64,000 nucleotides of DNA from JALYNX01 sp963724825 (GTDB lineage: Bacteria; Actinomycetota; Acidimicrobiia; Spongiisociales; ZC4RG35). Each line of letters opens with the position of its first letter. The stretch's first letter is position 1. The translations under genes were made by a program, and so were the position numbers. The DNA lies in contig CAVRWT010000020.1 of assembly GCA_963724825.1 (NCBI GenBank), positions 117,630 through 181,629 on the forward strand, written 5' to 3'. This document shows, piece after piece, positions 1-9,490 of this stretch. The notes beneath the pieces were generated by a model. That model saw only the letters and a list, made by a program, of their open reading frames with translations. It had not been told where the DNA came from and ran no database searches.

Positions 1-10
1 CTCGTCCCAC

Positions 11-1025
11 ATGCGGGTTTCGGACTTCACCTACCCACTACCCGAATCTGCCATCGCACAGGAGCCGATCGAGCCGAGACATGACGCCCGGCTCCTGGAC
101 ACCACGGATCTCTCCGATCACCGATTCCTCGAACTTCCTCAGCTTCTCAATCCAGGCGATCTGGTCGTGGTCAACGAGACCAGGGTGCGATCGGCGCGAT
201 TGGTGGGGGTCAAGGCCGGCAGTGGGGGCTCGGTCGAGCTCCTGATCCTCCGTCCCCTGCCGAACGGGCACTGGGAGGCTCTAGCCCGGCCCTCGCGCCG
301 GCTCCGCCCCGGGGTCGCGCATCGAGTTTCCCGGTCTCGCCGCCACAGTCGTCGACGGGCCGGATGAGGGCCTGGTCGTCGTGGCTCTGGAGGCAGAAGA
401 CGTCGAGGTCGCCATCGAAACCGCCGGGGAGGTGCCCCTGCCGCCCTATTTCAAAGGGCGTCTCCCGGACACCGGCCGATATCAGACCATGTTCGCCAGG
501 CTCACCGGATCAGCCGCCGCACCCACTGCCGGATTGCACTTCACCGAAGAGGTGGTCAGTGGGATGAAAGATCGCGGGATTGAGATGGCGACGATCGACC
601 TTCACGTTGGCCTCGATACCTTTCGGCCGATGACCGTTGAGATGATCGAGGATCATCGGATGCACACCGAGTGGTGCTCGGTGCCCGAGGCGACCGTTGC
701 ATCAATAGTCCGGACCCGGGATCGGGGTGGGGCCGTGGTTGCCATCGGGACCACGGTGGTGCGAGCCCTGGAGTCGAGCGTGACGCAGGATGGCGCCCTT
801 GTCCCGGGCACCCGCGAGACCAATCTCTTCCTCCGACCCGGCTCCAGGTTTCGAGTCGTCGACCGGCTGGTGACGAATTTCCACGTGCCGGGCTCCACCT
901 TGATGGTCCTGGTCGCCGCCTTCATGGGGGAGGGCTGGCGCGACGCCTACGAGCATGCGCTCGAGAACGGCTATCGGTTCCTCTCCTTTGGCGATGCGAT
1001 GCTCGCCACCCGTCATGACAGCTGA
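11..1025 (+). CDS. queA: tRNA preQ1(34) S-adenosylmethionine ribosyltransferase-isomerase QueA (one frameshift)
   Basis: QueA transfers and isomerises the ribosyl part of SAM onto preQ1 in tRNA, giving epoxyqueuosine. The N-terminal part (MRVSDFTYPLPES, then NETRVRSARL) is in one frame and the rest, from about EFPGLAATVV through ATIDLHVGLDTF to LSFGDAMLATR, is in the next frame. The break is in a C4G4 run at about 307-314; removing one G joins the parts into a 337-aa protein of normal length. The gene overlaps tgt, the preceding step of the same tRNA modification pathway, by 11 nt. The frame break is probably an assembly error rather than gene decay. Confidence 0.93.
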
Positions 1026-2136
1026 TCGCGACCCGGTGAGTTGGGCCGAGGAGTCAGCCGACGGCACGGCTCGCTCCGGATGGCTGGACACTCCACATGG
1101 TCGGGTGCGGACGCCCGCCTTCATGCCGGTCGGAACCAGAGCCGCAGTCAAGGCCGCCGACGCCGACGATCTGATCTCGGTCGGGACCGAGATCATGCTC
1201 GCCAACACCTATCACCTCATGTTGCGCCCCGGAGCCGCCGTCGTCGAGCAGATGGGCGGGCTTCATGGGTTCATGGATTGGAGCGCACCGATCCTCACCG
1301 ACTCGGGCGGCTTTCAGATCTTCTCCTTGGAGCCGCTGATCGACGAAGCCGGAGCGACGTTCCGCTCTGTATATGACGGTTCGGTGGTGAGCCTCAGCCC
1401 GGAGGATGCGGTGCGGATCCAGGAGCAGTTGGGCGCCGACATCTCGATGGCTCTCGACATCTGTGTCGGGCTCCCCGCAGAGACCCGCCACGTGAGTGAC
1501 GCCATGCAGAGGACTCTGCGTTGGGGTGAGCGCTGTATCGCGGCCCACACCCGGACCGACCAGGCCCTGTTTGGAATCGTTCAGGGTGGTGTCGACCCCG
1601 ATCTCCGGGTCGAGAGCGCCACCAAGACCGCGGCGCTTGGCTTCCCCGGGTTCGGCATCGGTGGCCTCTCGGTCGGGGAGAGCCCGGCAGAGAGGGATCT
1701 CGCTCTCGAGGCGGCCGTCTCCGGTCTGCCTTCAGACAAGCCGCGATATGTCATGGGCTTGGGAGACACCGAGGGCCTGCTCCAGGCGATTGCCCGCGGC
1801 GCCGACCTCTTCGATTGCGTGATCCCCACCCGGCTCGCCCGGCACGGGCGAGCGCTGACCAGGAACGGTGACTTCAACATAAGACAGGCCCGGTTCGAGA
1901 CCGACGCAGAGCCTCTGGACCCGGCCTGCCCGTGCCTCGCTTGCACAAGATATTCACGGGCCTACCTGAGACATCTGGTGCGAATGGGCGAAATCAATGG
2001 CTTCCGGCTGCTGACCATCCACAACCTCAGATACACCCTCGACCTGGTCTCGGAGGCCGGCACGGCCATCGGCGAAGGCCGATTCGACGAGTACCTCCAG
2101 AGTGCCCTCGAACAGAGGGCCCGTGGTTCGTCTTAG
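1015..2136 (+). CDS. tgt: queuine/preQ1 tRNA-guanine transglycosylase Tgt
   Basis: Tgt exchanges guanine 34 in the anticodon of queuosine-type tRNAs for the preQ1 base, providing the substrate for QueA. Visible signatures are the DSGGFQ active-site loop near residues 96-101, the GLSVGE loop, the catalytic Asp in LFDCVIPTR near residue 267, and zinc ligands CPCLAC with a downstream His near residues 305-335. The ATG at 1015 is chosen because it gives the usual N-terminus and 373 aa; an in-frame ATG at 955 would lie well inside queA. It overlaps the end of queA and probably shares its transcript. Confidence 0.96.
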   Translation: MTADRDPVSWAEESADGTARSGWLDTPHGRVRTPAFMPVGTRAAVKAADADDLISVGTEIMLANTYHLMLRPGAAVVEQMGGLHGFMDWSAPILTDSGGFQIFSLEPLIDEAGATFRSVYDGSVVSLSPEDAVRIQEQLGADISMALDICVGLPAETRHVSDAMQRTLRWGERCIAAHTRTDQALFGIVQGGVDPDLRVESATKTAALGFPGFGIGGLSVGESPAERDLALEAAVSGLPSDKPRYVMGLGDTEGLLQAIARGADLFDCVIPTRLARHGRALTRNGDFNIRQARFETDAEPLDPACPCLACTRYSRAYLRHLVRMGEINGFRLLTIHNLRYTLDLVSEAGTAIGEGRFDEYLQSALEQRARGSS

Positions 2137-2151
2137 AGGCGCGCCATTGCC

Positions 2152-2187
2152 TAACCTCCCGCGGTCGGATTCACCCCACCGGAGGAG
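2152..2187 (+). promoter_or_regulatory. putative -10 box and RBS for yajC-secDF
   Basis: TAACCT at 2152-2157 resembles the actinobacterial TANNNT -10 element, and GGAGGAG at 2181-2187 is a good Shine-Dalgarno site 3 nt before the GTG at 2191. This makes a short-leadered promoter in the 54-nt gap after tgt plausible. No clear -35 is seen. Confidence 0.4.
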
Positions 2188-2190
2188 CTC

Positions 2191-2496
2191 GTGACCCACG
2201 TCGTTTTCGCACAGGATGCCGCGGCCGGAAGCAGCGGCTGGACTTCGCTCATCTTCCTCGGCCTGATGGTCGTCGTCTTCTGGCTGTTCATCATTCGGCC
2301 CCAGCGTCAGCGGGCCAAGGCGCAACAGTCTCTGGCCCAGTCTCTGAGCGCCGGACAGGAGATCCGGACGATCGGCGGCATCCATGGCCGGGTGATCTCT
2401 GTCGACGAGGACAGCGTCGTCCTCGCGGTGGAGGAGGGAAAGATCCGGGTCTCCCGTCGCGCCATCGCTTCTCTCGTCGGAGGGGACGAAGCCTGA
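2191..2496 (+). CDS. yajC: preprotein translocase subunit YajC
   Basis: YajC is the small inner-membrane partner of SecDF in the Sec export machinery. The 101-aa protein has a single transmembrane helix at about residues 16-37 (WTSLIFLGLMVVVFWLFII), directly followed by the family motif RPQRQRAK. A small soluble domain follows (SAGQEIRTIGGIHGRVISV). The start is a GTG preceded by GGAGGAG. The gene is followed after 1 nt by secD, the standard yajC-secD-secF order. Confidence 0.93.
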   Translation: MTHVVFAQDAAAGSSGWTSLIFLGLMVVVFWLFIIRPQRQRAKAQQSLAQSLSAGQEIRTIGGIHGRVISVDEDSVVLAVEEGKIRVSRRAIASLVGGDEA

Positions 2497-2497
2497 C

Positions 2498-3910
2498 ATG
2501 AACCGGCGTGTCGTCGGTCTGATCGCTGTCTTAGTGGTGGCCTGGGGAGGGCTGGCCGCTGCGATCTACTACGGGATCACGCCGTTGCTCGGGCTCGACC
2601 TCCAAGGGGGCACGGCCGTCGTTCTCACTGCTCCCGAAGGCACCGACCCCGAGCTGCTCGATGTTGCCACCCAGATCATGGCCCAGCGGATCGAGGAGAT
2701 CGGTGCGGTTCAGGAGCCAGACATCCAGATCTCGGGGGAGAACACGGTCATCGTTCAACTCCCCGGAGTCACTGACGAGCAACGCGCCATCGAGGCCGTC
2801 GGCCAGACCGGTGTCCTCACCTTCCGTCCCGTGCTGGGTGCGGTCAGTGGCGATGTCGGCCCCCTCGCCGGCACGGGGACCGAGAACATCGATGACGTAA
2901 CAGGTCTCACCATCGTGGACGACCCGGCGACCGAGACCTGGCTCCTCTATGAGGCAGCCGAGCCTCACGAAGTTCTGAACCTGGGCCCGGCCGAGCTTCA
3001 GGGCGACGATGTGGCGGACGCGGTGCCGGTGTTCGACGCCAACTCGGCGGTGTGGGCGGTGAGCCTCGACCTGACATCCGATGGAGCGACCGCTTTTGCC
3101 GAGATGACGGCGAACGCGGCCGGGTTCCCCATCGGTGACCCGCAGCGCCAGATAGCGATCGTCCTCGACGGGCGGGTGATCACCGCACCGGCGGTCAACC
3201 CGACGGTCTCGCCTGAGACCGGCATCGCCGGTGGCCAGGCCCAGATCACGATGGGTCAGGGCTCCGACGCCCAGCAGGAAGCGACCGATCTCGCAGTCGT
3301 CCTCCGATATGGGTCGCTCCCGGTCTCCTTCGAGGTATCCGCGGTTCGCAAGGTGTCGGGCACACTGGGCGCCGACTCTCTGCAAGCCGGGATCATCTCC
3401 GGTCTCCTCGGACTGGCCCTGGTTGCCATCGTCCTCCTCCTCGCCTACCGGTCGCTGGGTCTGGTGGCGATCGTCGGGCTCAGCGTCTTTGCTGCCGTTC
3501 TGATCACACTTTTCGGGCTCCTCGGGCAATGGGTTGGCCTGACGCTGACCCTCGCAGGTGTCACCGGGTTGATTGTGTCGTTGGGTATCTCGGCCGACAC
3601 CTACATCGTCTATTTCGAACGCATCAAGGAGAAGCTGCGCCAGGGGAACACGGTTTCGGAGGCGACCGCTTCGGGCTTCAAGATCGCCTTCAGGACCATG
3701 CTCACCGCCAACACGGTCAGCCTGCTCGGCGCGGTTCTCCTGTGGGCACTGGCGGTGGGAGCGGTCAAGGGGTTTGCCATCTCGCTGGGGATGGGCACGG
3801 TCCTCGACCTCATCGTTGCCCTCGTCTTCACCAGGAGAGCTGCCGGGGTCATGGCTGAGTCCCGTCTCGGTTCGGGTGGCTGGTTCAGCATCGAAGGGGC
3901 GGCAGAGTGA
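2498..3910 (+). CDS. secD: protein translocase subunit SecD
   Basis: SecD is a membrane subunit that uses the proton motive force to help complete protein export. The 470-aa product has an N-terminal helix (residues 5-25), the family box LGLDLQGGTAVVL, a large external domain, and a C-terminal block of five helices. That block contains SLGISADTYIVYFERIKE, the RND-type segment. It is shorter than the E. coli protein, as is normal for Actinobacteria. It starts 1 nt after yajC and overlaps secF by 4 nt. Confidence 0.95.
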   Translation: MNRRVVGLIAVLVVAWGGLAAAIYYGITPLLGLDLQGGTAVVLTAPEGTDPELLDVATQIMAQRIEEIGAVQEPDIQISGENTVIVQLPGVTDEQRAIEAVGQTGVLTFRPVLGAVSGDVGPLAGTGTENIDDVTGLTIVDDPATETWLLYEAAEPHEVLNLGPAELQGDDVADAVPVFDANSAVWAVSLDLTSDGATAFAEMTANAAGFPIGDPQRQIAIVLDGRVITAPAVNPTVSPETGIAGGQAQITMGQGSDAQQEATDLAVVLRYGSLPVSFEVSAVRKVSGTLGADSLQAGIISGLLGLALVAIVLLLAYRSLGLVAIVGLSVFAAVLITLFGLLGQWVGLTLTLAGVTGLIVSLGISADTYIVYFERIKEKLRQGNTVSEATASGFKIAFRTMLTANTVSLLGAVLLWALAVGAVKGFAISLGMGTVLDLIVALVFTRRAAGVMAESRLGSGGWFSIEGAAE

Positions 3911-4872
3911 GCGACAGTTTCATCCGGAGGATGGATCGTGGCGAGACCACGATCGACTTCGTTGGCCTCCGCAGGAGATGGTTCATCCTCTCGGCCTCGT
4001 TCCTCATCATCAGTCTGGCCAGCCTTGGTTTGCGGCAGCTGAACCTCGGAATCGAGTTCGTCGGCGGGATCGGGATGCAGTCTCCGAACCCGGCTGGGGC
4101 CGACATCGGAGAGATTCGAGATGCCCTGGCCGGTGTAGGGGTGGAGAGCCCGACCATTCAGCTCCTCGACGACGGGGCCGCGGTCCGGGTCAGCACCGAG
4201 GCTCTGGAGACCGGCGTGGCCAACGACGCGGTGGAGGCCATCTCCGAGGTGACGGGTGCCGATCGAGCCGAGATCTCGACCGAGGCAGTTGGCCCCAGTT
4301 TCGGGGCCCTGGTTGCCCGGCGCGCCCTGTTGGCGTTGGGTGTGTTCCTCGGGGCGGTGATCCTTTTCATCACCTGGCGCCTCGAGTTCAAGATGGCGAT
4401 GGCTGCCATCGTGGCGGTCCTCCACGACCTGGTGATGACGATTGGCGTCTATTCGCTCACCGGGTTCGTCGTGACCCCGGCGACGGTGGTCGCGATCCTG
4501 ACCATCCTCGGCTACTCGTTGTATGACGGGGTGGTCGTGTTCGACAAGATCGACGAGTTGGTCGAGATCGAAGACGACAAGACCTACAGCGAGATCGTGA
4601 ACGATGCCCTCAACCAGGTGTTGGCCCGGTCGCTGTTCACCTCGCTCGCCTCGTTGCTACCCGTGGGAAGCATCCTTCTCGTGGGGAGCGTGATCCTCGG
4701 GGCGCCGACGCTGACCGAATTCGCGTTGGCCTTGTTCGTCGGTCTCGCCGTCGGCACCTACTCATCCATCTTCGTCGCCGCCCCACTTCTCGCCGTGTGG
4801 AAGGAGAAGGAGCCGTTCTGGCAGGAGAGGGCACAGAAGCTCGAAAGGCGGAAACGGGCTGGAAGGAAATGA
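3907..4872 (+). CDS. secF: protein translocase subunit SecF
   Basis: SecF pairs with SecD in the accessory Sec complex. It has an N-terminal membrane helix, the box LGIEFVGGIGMQ matching the SecF GxxF-GG region, an external domain, and C-terminal helices carrying LTILGYSLYDGVVVFDKIDE, which parallels the SecD RND segment. The start is a GTG within the GTGA overlap with secD, giving 321 aa. The tail is Lys/Arg rich and cytoplasmic. Confidence 0.95.
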   Translation: MSDSFIRRMDRGETTIDFVGLRRRWFILSASFLIISLASLGLRQLNLGIEFVGGIGMQSPNPAGADIGEIRDALAGVGVESPTIQLLDDGAAVRVSTEALETGVANDAVEAISEVTGADRAEISTEAVGPSFGALVARRALLALGVFLGAVILFITWRLEFKMAMAAIVAVLHDLVMTIGVYSLTGFVVTPATVVAILTILGYSLYDGVVVFDKIDELVEIEDDKTYSEIVNDALNQVLARSLFTSLASLLPVGSILLVGSVILGAPTLTEFALALFVGLAVGTYSSIFVAAPLLAVWKEKEPFWQERAQKLERRKRAGRK

Positions 4873-4887
4873 TCCGCCCGTAGAATC

Positions 4888-5412
4888 ATGGCCGTGGAAC
4901 TCCTCACCAGCCTGATTCGTGACATCCCCGACTTTCCCGAGCCAGGGGTGATATTCAAAGACATCACCCCGGTGCTTGCCGACGGGAAGGCCTTGAAGAT
5001 GCTCGTGGACGCCATGGCGGAGCCTTTTGCCGATTCAGGCATCACCAAAGTTGCCGGCATCGAGGCCAGGGGTTTCACCCTCGCGACACCGGTTGCCGAC
5101 CGTCTCGGTGCAGGATTCATTCCGGTTCGAAAGCCGGGCAAGCTGCCTTTTGACACGGTGCGTGAGGACTACGTCCTCGAATACGGCACCGATGCTCTGG
5201 AGATCCATGTCGATGCCGCACATGAGGGGGAGCGGGTCCTTCTCGTCGATGACGTGATCGCTACCGGGGGAACGGCTGCGGCGGCCACCCGCCTGCTCCG
5301 TCGGGTCGGGGCGGATGTGGTCGGCATTTCTGTCTTCATCGAGCTTGCGTTTCTGAATGGCGTCGATGTGTTGGACGGTGTGCCGCTGAATGCTCTCGTA
5401 CGATACGACTGA
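4888..5412 (+). CDS. apt: adenine phosphoribosyltransferase
   Basis: Apt salvages adenine with PRPP to make AMP. Recognised by the N-terminal IRDIPDFPEPGVIFKDITP box and the PRPP-binding motif VLLVDDVIATGGTA near residue 117. The ATG at 4888 gives 174 aa; a GTG at 4894 is a credible alternative because TAGAAT (4881-4886) would place transcription start almost on it. It sits between secF and the (p)ppGpp synthetase gene, a conserved secDF-apt-rel order in Actinobacteria, and overlaps rsh by 23 nt. Confidence 0.95.
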   Translation: MAVELLTSLIRDIPDFPEPGVIFKDITPVLADGKALKMLVDAMAEPFADSGITKVAGIEARGFTLATPVADRLGAGFIPVRKPGKLPFDTVREDYVLEYGTDALEIHVDAAHEGERVLLVDDVIATGGTAAAATRLLRRVGADVVGISVFIELAFLNGVDVLDGVPLNALVRYD

Positions 5413-7552
5413 GTCGCGCGCGGCCAGCCTGGCCGAGGTGCTCGATACCTTCACGGCTCACCATCCCGAAGGCGATGTGGAGCTGATCCGCAAGGCTCAC
5501 GCCGTCGCGGAGACCGCGCACAAGGGACAGCTTCGCAAGACCGGGGACCCCTACATCACCCACCCGGTGACGGTCGCGCTCATCCTCGCCGAGTACGGGC
5601 TCGACGAGCAGACGCTGGCCGCCGCGCTGCTCCACGACACCGTTGAGGACACCCCGCTCACCCTCAATGAGATCACTGCACAGTTTGGGGCGGAGATCGC
5701 GTCTCTCATCGACGGGGTCACCAAGCTGGACAGGGTCCGCTACGCCAACCGGGAGCAGGCCCAGGCCGCCACGATCCGCAAGATGGTGGTGGCGATGGCC
5801 AAGGACGTCCGGGTTCTGATCATCAAGCTGGTCGATCGCCTCCACAACATGCGAACGGTGGGTGCACTGCGGGAGGAGAAGCAGCGCCGGGTCGCCCGGG
5901 AGACGCTCGATGTCTACGCACCGCTTGCCCACCGACTCGGGGTCGAAGAGATCAAGCACGAGTTCGAAGATCGATGTTTTGCGATTCTCTACCCGGGCCC
6001 GAACGCCGAGATCCACGCCAAGCTCGCCGAGAAGGCGCCGGAGCGTGAGGCGTTCATCGAGAAGATGGTGAGCGAGGTCTCGGGGATCCTTTCCGACGCC
6101 GGGATCGATGCCGAGGTGGTGGGGCGGCCCAAGCACCAGTACTCGATCTATCGCAAGATGATGGAGCAGAACCGGCCGTTCGAGGACATCCACGACCTGA
6201 TGGGGATCCGGGTGATCACCGCGTCGACCAGGGATTGCTACGCCGCTCTGGGCCTGATTCACAGCCACTGGGTCCCGGTGGCCGGCCGCTTCAAGGACTA
6301 CATCGCGATGCCCAAGATCAACCTCTATCAGTCGCTGCACACCACGGTGATCGGCTCGGGTGGCAAGCCGCTCGAAGTCCAGATCCGCACCGAGGAGATG
6401 CATCGGAGGGCGGAGGCCGGGATCGCCGCCCACTGGCGTTACAAGGAAGGGGACATGAGCCGGGTCCCCAACGTCGACGTTGCCGCCTGGAGCGCCGATG
6501 AGGACCCCGAAGAGTTCCTGGCCAACCTCAAGCTCGACCTGTACCAGGACGAGGTGATCGTCCTCACCCCGGGAGGCGATGCCAAGTCCCTCCCGGCCGG
6601 AGCAACCCCCATCGACTTCGCCTACTCGGTCCACACCGAGGTCGGTCACCGTTGTGTCGGGGCCAAGGTGAATGGCCGGTTGGTGCCGCTATCCACCCGT
6701 CTCCAGTCGGGGGACATCGTCGAGGTTCTCACCACCAAGGCCCCCGATGCCGGCCCGAGCCGGGACTGGCTGGGCTTCGCCCGCACCGGCCGAGCCAAGT
6801 CGAAGATCAAGCAGTGGTTCACCAAGGAGCGGAGGGATGAGGCGCTCTCGGATGGCAAGGAGATGATCCAAGCCCTGCTCCGCCGAGACGCCGGGGACCT
6901 GAGCGCCGCCGACAAGGACAAATTCCTCGAGTCGATCGCCCAGGAGCTCGGTCACCACGATGTCGAGTCACTGCAGGTCGGGCTCGGGGAGGGCAACGTC
7001 TCGATCGACACGGTCTCGGCCCGTCTCAACCGGATCATCACCCCGGACACCGGTGACGAATTCTTCCAACCGAGGCGGCGCCGCCCGTTGGACGAGGCCC
7101 AGGTGGTGGTCGAGGGCCAGGACGACATGCTGGTCCACCTCGCCCGCTGCTGTTCACCCGTGCCGGGTGATCCGATTGTCGGCTACGTCACGGTTGGCCG
7201 GGGGGTTTCGGTCCACCGCGCCGACTGCACCAACGTTTCCTCGTTGAACGAGCGCCGGGAGCGGACCGTGGAGGTGGCCTGGCCGGCCGACCACACCGGG
7301 GCCTTCGTGGTTTGGATCCAGGTCGAGGCCCTGGACCGGACCCGTCTCCTCAAGGATGTCACCACCGTGATCAGCGACACCGGTGGGAACATCACGGCTT
7401 CGTCCACCCACTCCGGGGCCGACCGGGTAGCGGTTCTCCGATACGAGGTCGAGTTGTCGGATCCGGGGCAACTGCCCAAGCTGCTCACCGACTTGCGCGG
7501 GGTGGACGGGGTCTTCTCCGCTTTTCGCCTGGCCACCGACCCGGCGCCCTAG
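5390..7552 (+). CDS. rsh: bifunctional (p)ppGpp synthetase/hydrolase (RelA/SpoT family)
   Basis: This enzyme makes and breaks the stringent-response alarmone. Domains in order: HD hydrolase with the intact LLHDTVEDT motif (residues 81-89), synthetase domain (PKHQYSIYRKM, DIHDLMGIRVI), TGS domain (EVIVLTPGGDAKSLPAGATPIDFAY), the LARCCSPVPGD zinc-finger-like segment, and a C-terminal ACT domain. Length 720 aa is typical. The intact HD motif argues for a bifunctional enzyme. Neighbour apt uses purines, and the pairing apt-rel is common. The gene ends 2 nt before the next start. Confidence 0.95.
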   Translation: MLSYDTTESRAASLAEVLDTFTAHHPEGDVELIRKAHAVAETAHKGQLRKTGDPYITHPVTVALILAEYGLDEQTLAAALLHDTVEDTPLTLNEITAQFGAEIASLIDGVTKLDRVRYANREQAQAATIRKMVVAMAKDVRVLIIKLVDRLHNMRTVGALREEKQRRVARETLDVYAPLAHRLGVEEIKHEFEDRCFAILYPGPNAEIHAKLAEKAPEREAFIEKMVSEVSGILSDAGIDAEVVGRPKHQYSIYRKMMEQNRPFEDIHDLMGIRVITASTRDCYAALGLIHSHWVPVAGRFKDYIAMPKINLYQSLHTTVIGSGGKPLEVQIRTEEMHRRAEAGIAAHWRYKEGDMSRVPNVDVAAWSADEDPEEFLANLKLDLYQDEVIVLTPGGDAKSLPAGATPIDFAYSVHTEVGHRCVGAKVNGRLVPLSTRLQSGDIVEVLTTKAPDAGPSRDWLGFARTGRAKSKIKQWFTKERRDEALSDGKEMIQALLRRDAGDLSAADKDKFLESIAQELGHHDVESLQVGLGEGNVSIDTVSARLNRIITPDTGDEFFQPRRRRPLDEAQVVVEGQDDMLVHLARCCSPVPGDPIVGYVTVGRGVSVHRADCTNVSSLNERRERTVEVAWPADHTGAFVVWIQVEALDRTRLLKDVTTVISDTGGNITASSTHSGADRVAVLRYEVELSDPGQLPKLLTDLRGVDGVFSAFRLATDPAP

Positions 7553-7554
7553 AG

Positions 7555-8202
7555 GTGCTCATCGTCCGCGTTCCGGCGTGGCTGGCCGACACCAACGCCT
7601 ACATCGTCGCCGACGAACCCGGCGGCCTGGCAGTGGTGATCGACGCCCCACCCGAGCCGGAGAAGGTCGGTGCCGTGCTCGCCGAACACGGGCTGGCGGC
7701 AGTAGGGATCCTGCTCACCCACGGTCACATCGACCACAGCGGTGGGAGCGGTTCACTCGCGAAGACGACCGGCGCCTCGGTCTACGTGCATCCCGACGAT
7801 GACTTTCTCACATTGCATCCCGTCCGAACAGCTGTCCTCGATGTGGGGGATGAGCCCACCCGGCTCCTATGACCTGCCGGAGCGGTTCGATCGATTGGAG
7901 GACGGCCAGGTGCTCGACCTCGCCGGGCTCAGCTTCGAGGTGCGGCACACACCCGGCCATACCCCGGGGCACTGCTGCTTCTTGCTTGCCGAGCAGGAGA
8001 CGCTGTTCTCGGGAGACCAGCTCTTCGCCGGGTCGATCGGCAGAACCGACTTCCCGTATGGAGACGGGGCGGCTCTGTTCCGGTCGATGCGGGACAAGGT
8101 GATGACCCTCGACGACGAGGTCAGGTGCTTCCTGGTCATGGTCCGGAGACCACCATCGGCCGGGAGCGGTCGACCAACCCGTTTCGCGGGGAGTGGGAGT
8201 GA
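7555..8202 (+). CDS. MBL-fold metallo-hydrolase, glyoxalase II-like (two compensating frameshifts)
   Basis: A metallo-beta-lactamase-fold hydrolase of the hydroxyacylglutathione-hydrolase-like group. The dinuclear metal motif is LLTHGHIDHSGG, followed by HTPGHTPGHCCF and FSGDQLFAGSIGRTDFP. The first part is in one frame, the middle (SEQLSSMWGMSPPGSYDLPERF onward) is in the next, and the end (VLPGHGPETTIGRERSTNPF) returns to the first. The breaks are an extra base near 7819-7822 and a missing G near 8130-8133. Corrected length is 215 aa. It starts with GTG 2 nt after rsh. The substrate cannot be told; a rel-MBL-hisS order is seen in other Actinobacteria. Confidence 0.82.
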
Positions 8203-8256
8203 TCCAACCTTGGGTCACGGTCGGTTGAGCTGCCGCCGTCGCGCAAGGCTCCTCAC

Positions 8257-8272
8257 TAACGTCCAGACACTC
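8257..8272 (+). promoter_or_regulatory. putative near-leaderless promoter (-10 TAACGT) of hisS
   Basis: TAACGT at 8257-8262 ends 10 nt before the hisS ATG at 8273, in a 70-nt gap with no Shine-Dalgarno. The geometry puts the transcript start within a few bases of the ATG. Confidence 0.45.
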
Positions 8273-9490
8273 ATGAGCTTCCAACCGCCCAAGGGCACCG
8301 ACGACATCGGCGCGCCCCGGTCGTCGGTCTGGCGGTCGGTTCTCGGTGACTGGGAGGAGTGGTCTGCCCGTTACGGCTACCCCCTGGTGATGAGTCCGAT
8401 CTTCGAGGCGACCGAGCTCTTTCAACGCGGAGTGGGCGACACCAGCGAGGTCGTCACCAAGCAGATGTACACCTTTACCGACCGCGGGGGACGTTCGGTC
8501 ACCCTTCGGCCAGAAGGGACCGCCGGCGTGGTGCGGGCCTTTCTCGATTCCGGGTCCAAGGGTGCCTGGAAGGGCGCTTACTCGGGCCCGATGTTCCGTT
8601 ACGAGCGACCTCAGGGCGGCAGGCGTCGTCAGTTCTGGCAGGTGGGGGTCGAGTATCTCGATGTCGAGGCACCGCCGTCGGACGTCGAGGTGATCGAGCT
8701 TGGTTATCGCTACCTGTCAGCGGTCGGAGTCCCGGCCCTGGAGGTGAGACTCAACTCTCTGGGCGACGGAGTGTGCCGTCCCGGCTATGTCGATGAGCTT
8801 CGGGCCTTCCTTCGCTCACGCTCCGACATCCTGTGTGAGGAGTCGAAAGGCCTGGTGGAGAGCAACCCGCTTCGGGTTCTCGACTGCAAGATCTGCGGCC
8901 CCGAGCTCACCGACGCCCCGGCAATGGCCGACCGGCTCTGTGAGCCCTGCTCGGCGCACTTCGAGGAGGTGAAGGAGACTCTGAACCGTCTCGAGGTGCC
9001 CTTCATCGAGGACCACCGCCTGGTCCGGGGTCTCGACTACTACACCCGCACCGCTTTCGAGTACATCGCAACCGGCCTCGACACCGCGCAAAACGCAGTC
9101 GGCGGGGGAGGGAGGTACGACGGCCTGGCGGAGACCCTCGGCGGGCGACGCGCACCTGGAGTCGGGTTCGCCCTGGGGGTGGACCGGATCATCCTCGCCG
9201 CCGGTCGCGAGCCGGTCCCGGCGGTCGAGGTGTTCATCGTGTCCGAGGTTCCGCCGGCCGAGGCGTTGGTCGCGGCTTCGAGGCTTCGCCGCGACGGTCT
9301 CCGAGTTGATCTCGACGTCGAAGGTCGGGCGATCAAGACCCAGTTCCGCGCTGCGGGCCGATCCGGTGCACCGGTGACCCTGGTTCTCCGCTCGTTGCAG
9401 GAGCCGGTCGACGTGCGCACGGCCGACGGAACCCGAACCGAGATGGCGCTGGAAGCCGTTCCCGAATGGGTGGGAGCCCACCGCTCATGA
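8273..9490 (+). CDS. hisS: histidyl-tRNA synthetase
   Basis: Class II synthetase charging tRNA-His. Motif 2 region (TLRPEGTAGVVRAF, then MFRYERPQGGRRRQFWQ) and the histidine-specific boxes LVRGLDYYTRTAFEY and GGGGRYDGL are present. A C-terminal anticodon-binding domain follows. The ATG at 8273 gives 405 aa. A much longer open frame runs in from the upstream hydrolase only because of the indel there; it is not a fusion. It overlaps aspS by 4 nt (ATGA), the usual hisS-aspS pair. Confidence 0.95.
   Translation: MSFQPPKGTDDIGAPRSSVWRSVLGDWEEWSARYGYPLVMSPIFEATELFQRGVGDTSEVVTKQMYTFTDRGGRSVTLRPEGTAGVVRAFLDSGSKGAWKGAYSGPMFRYERPQGGRRRQFWQVGVEYLDVEAPPSDVEVIELGYRYLSAVGVPALEVRLNSLGDGVCRPGYVDELRAFLRSRSDILCEESKGLVESNPLRVLDCKICGPELTDAPAMADRLCEPCSAHFEEVKETLNRLEVPFIEDHRLVRGLDYYTRTAFEYIATGLDTAQNAVGGGGRYDGLAETLGGRRAPGVGFALGVDRIILAAGREPVPAVEVFIVSEVPPAEALVAASRLRRDGLRVDLDVEGRAIKTQFRAAGRSGAPVTLVLRSLQEPVDVRTADGTRTEMALEAVPEWVGAHRS

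Noticed and set aside
7742..9490. 582-aa open frame joining the MBL hydrolase to HisRS
   Set aside because: Only open because of an indel inside the hydrolase. HisRS has its own ATG at 8273 with a promoter-like box, and the hydrolase ends properly at 8202 in its original frame.
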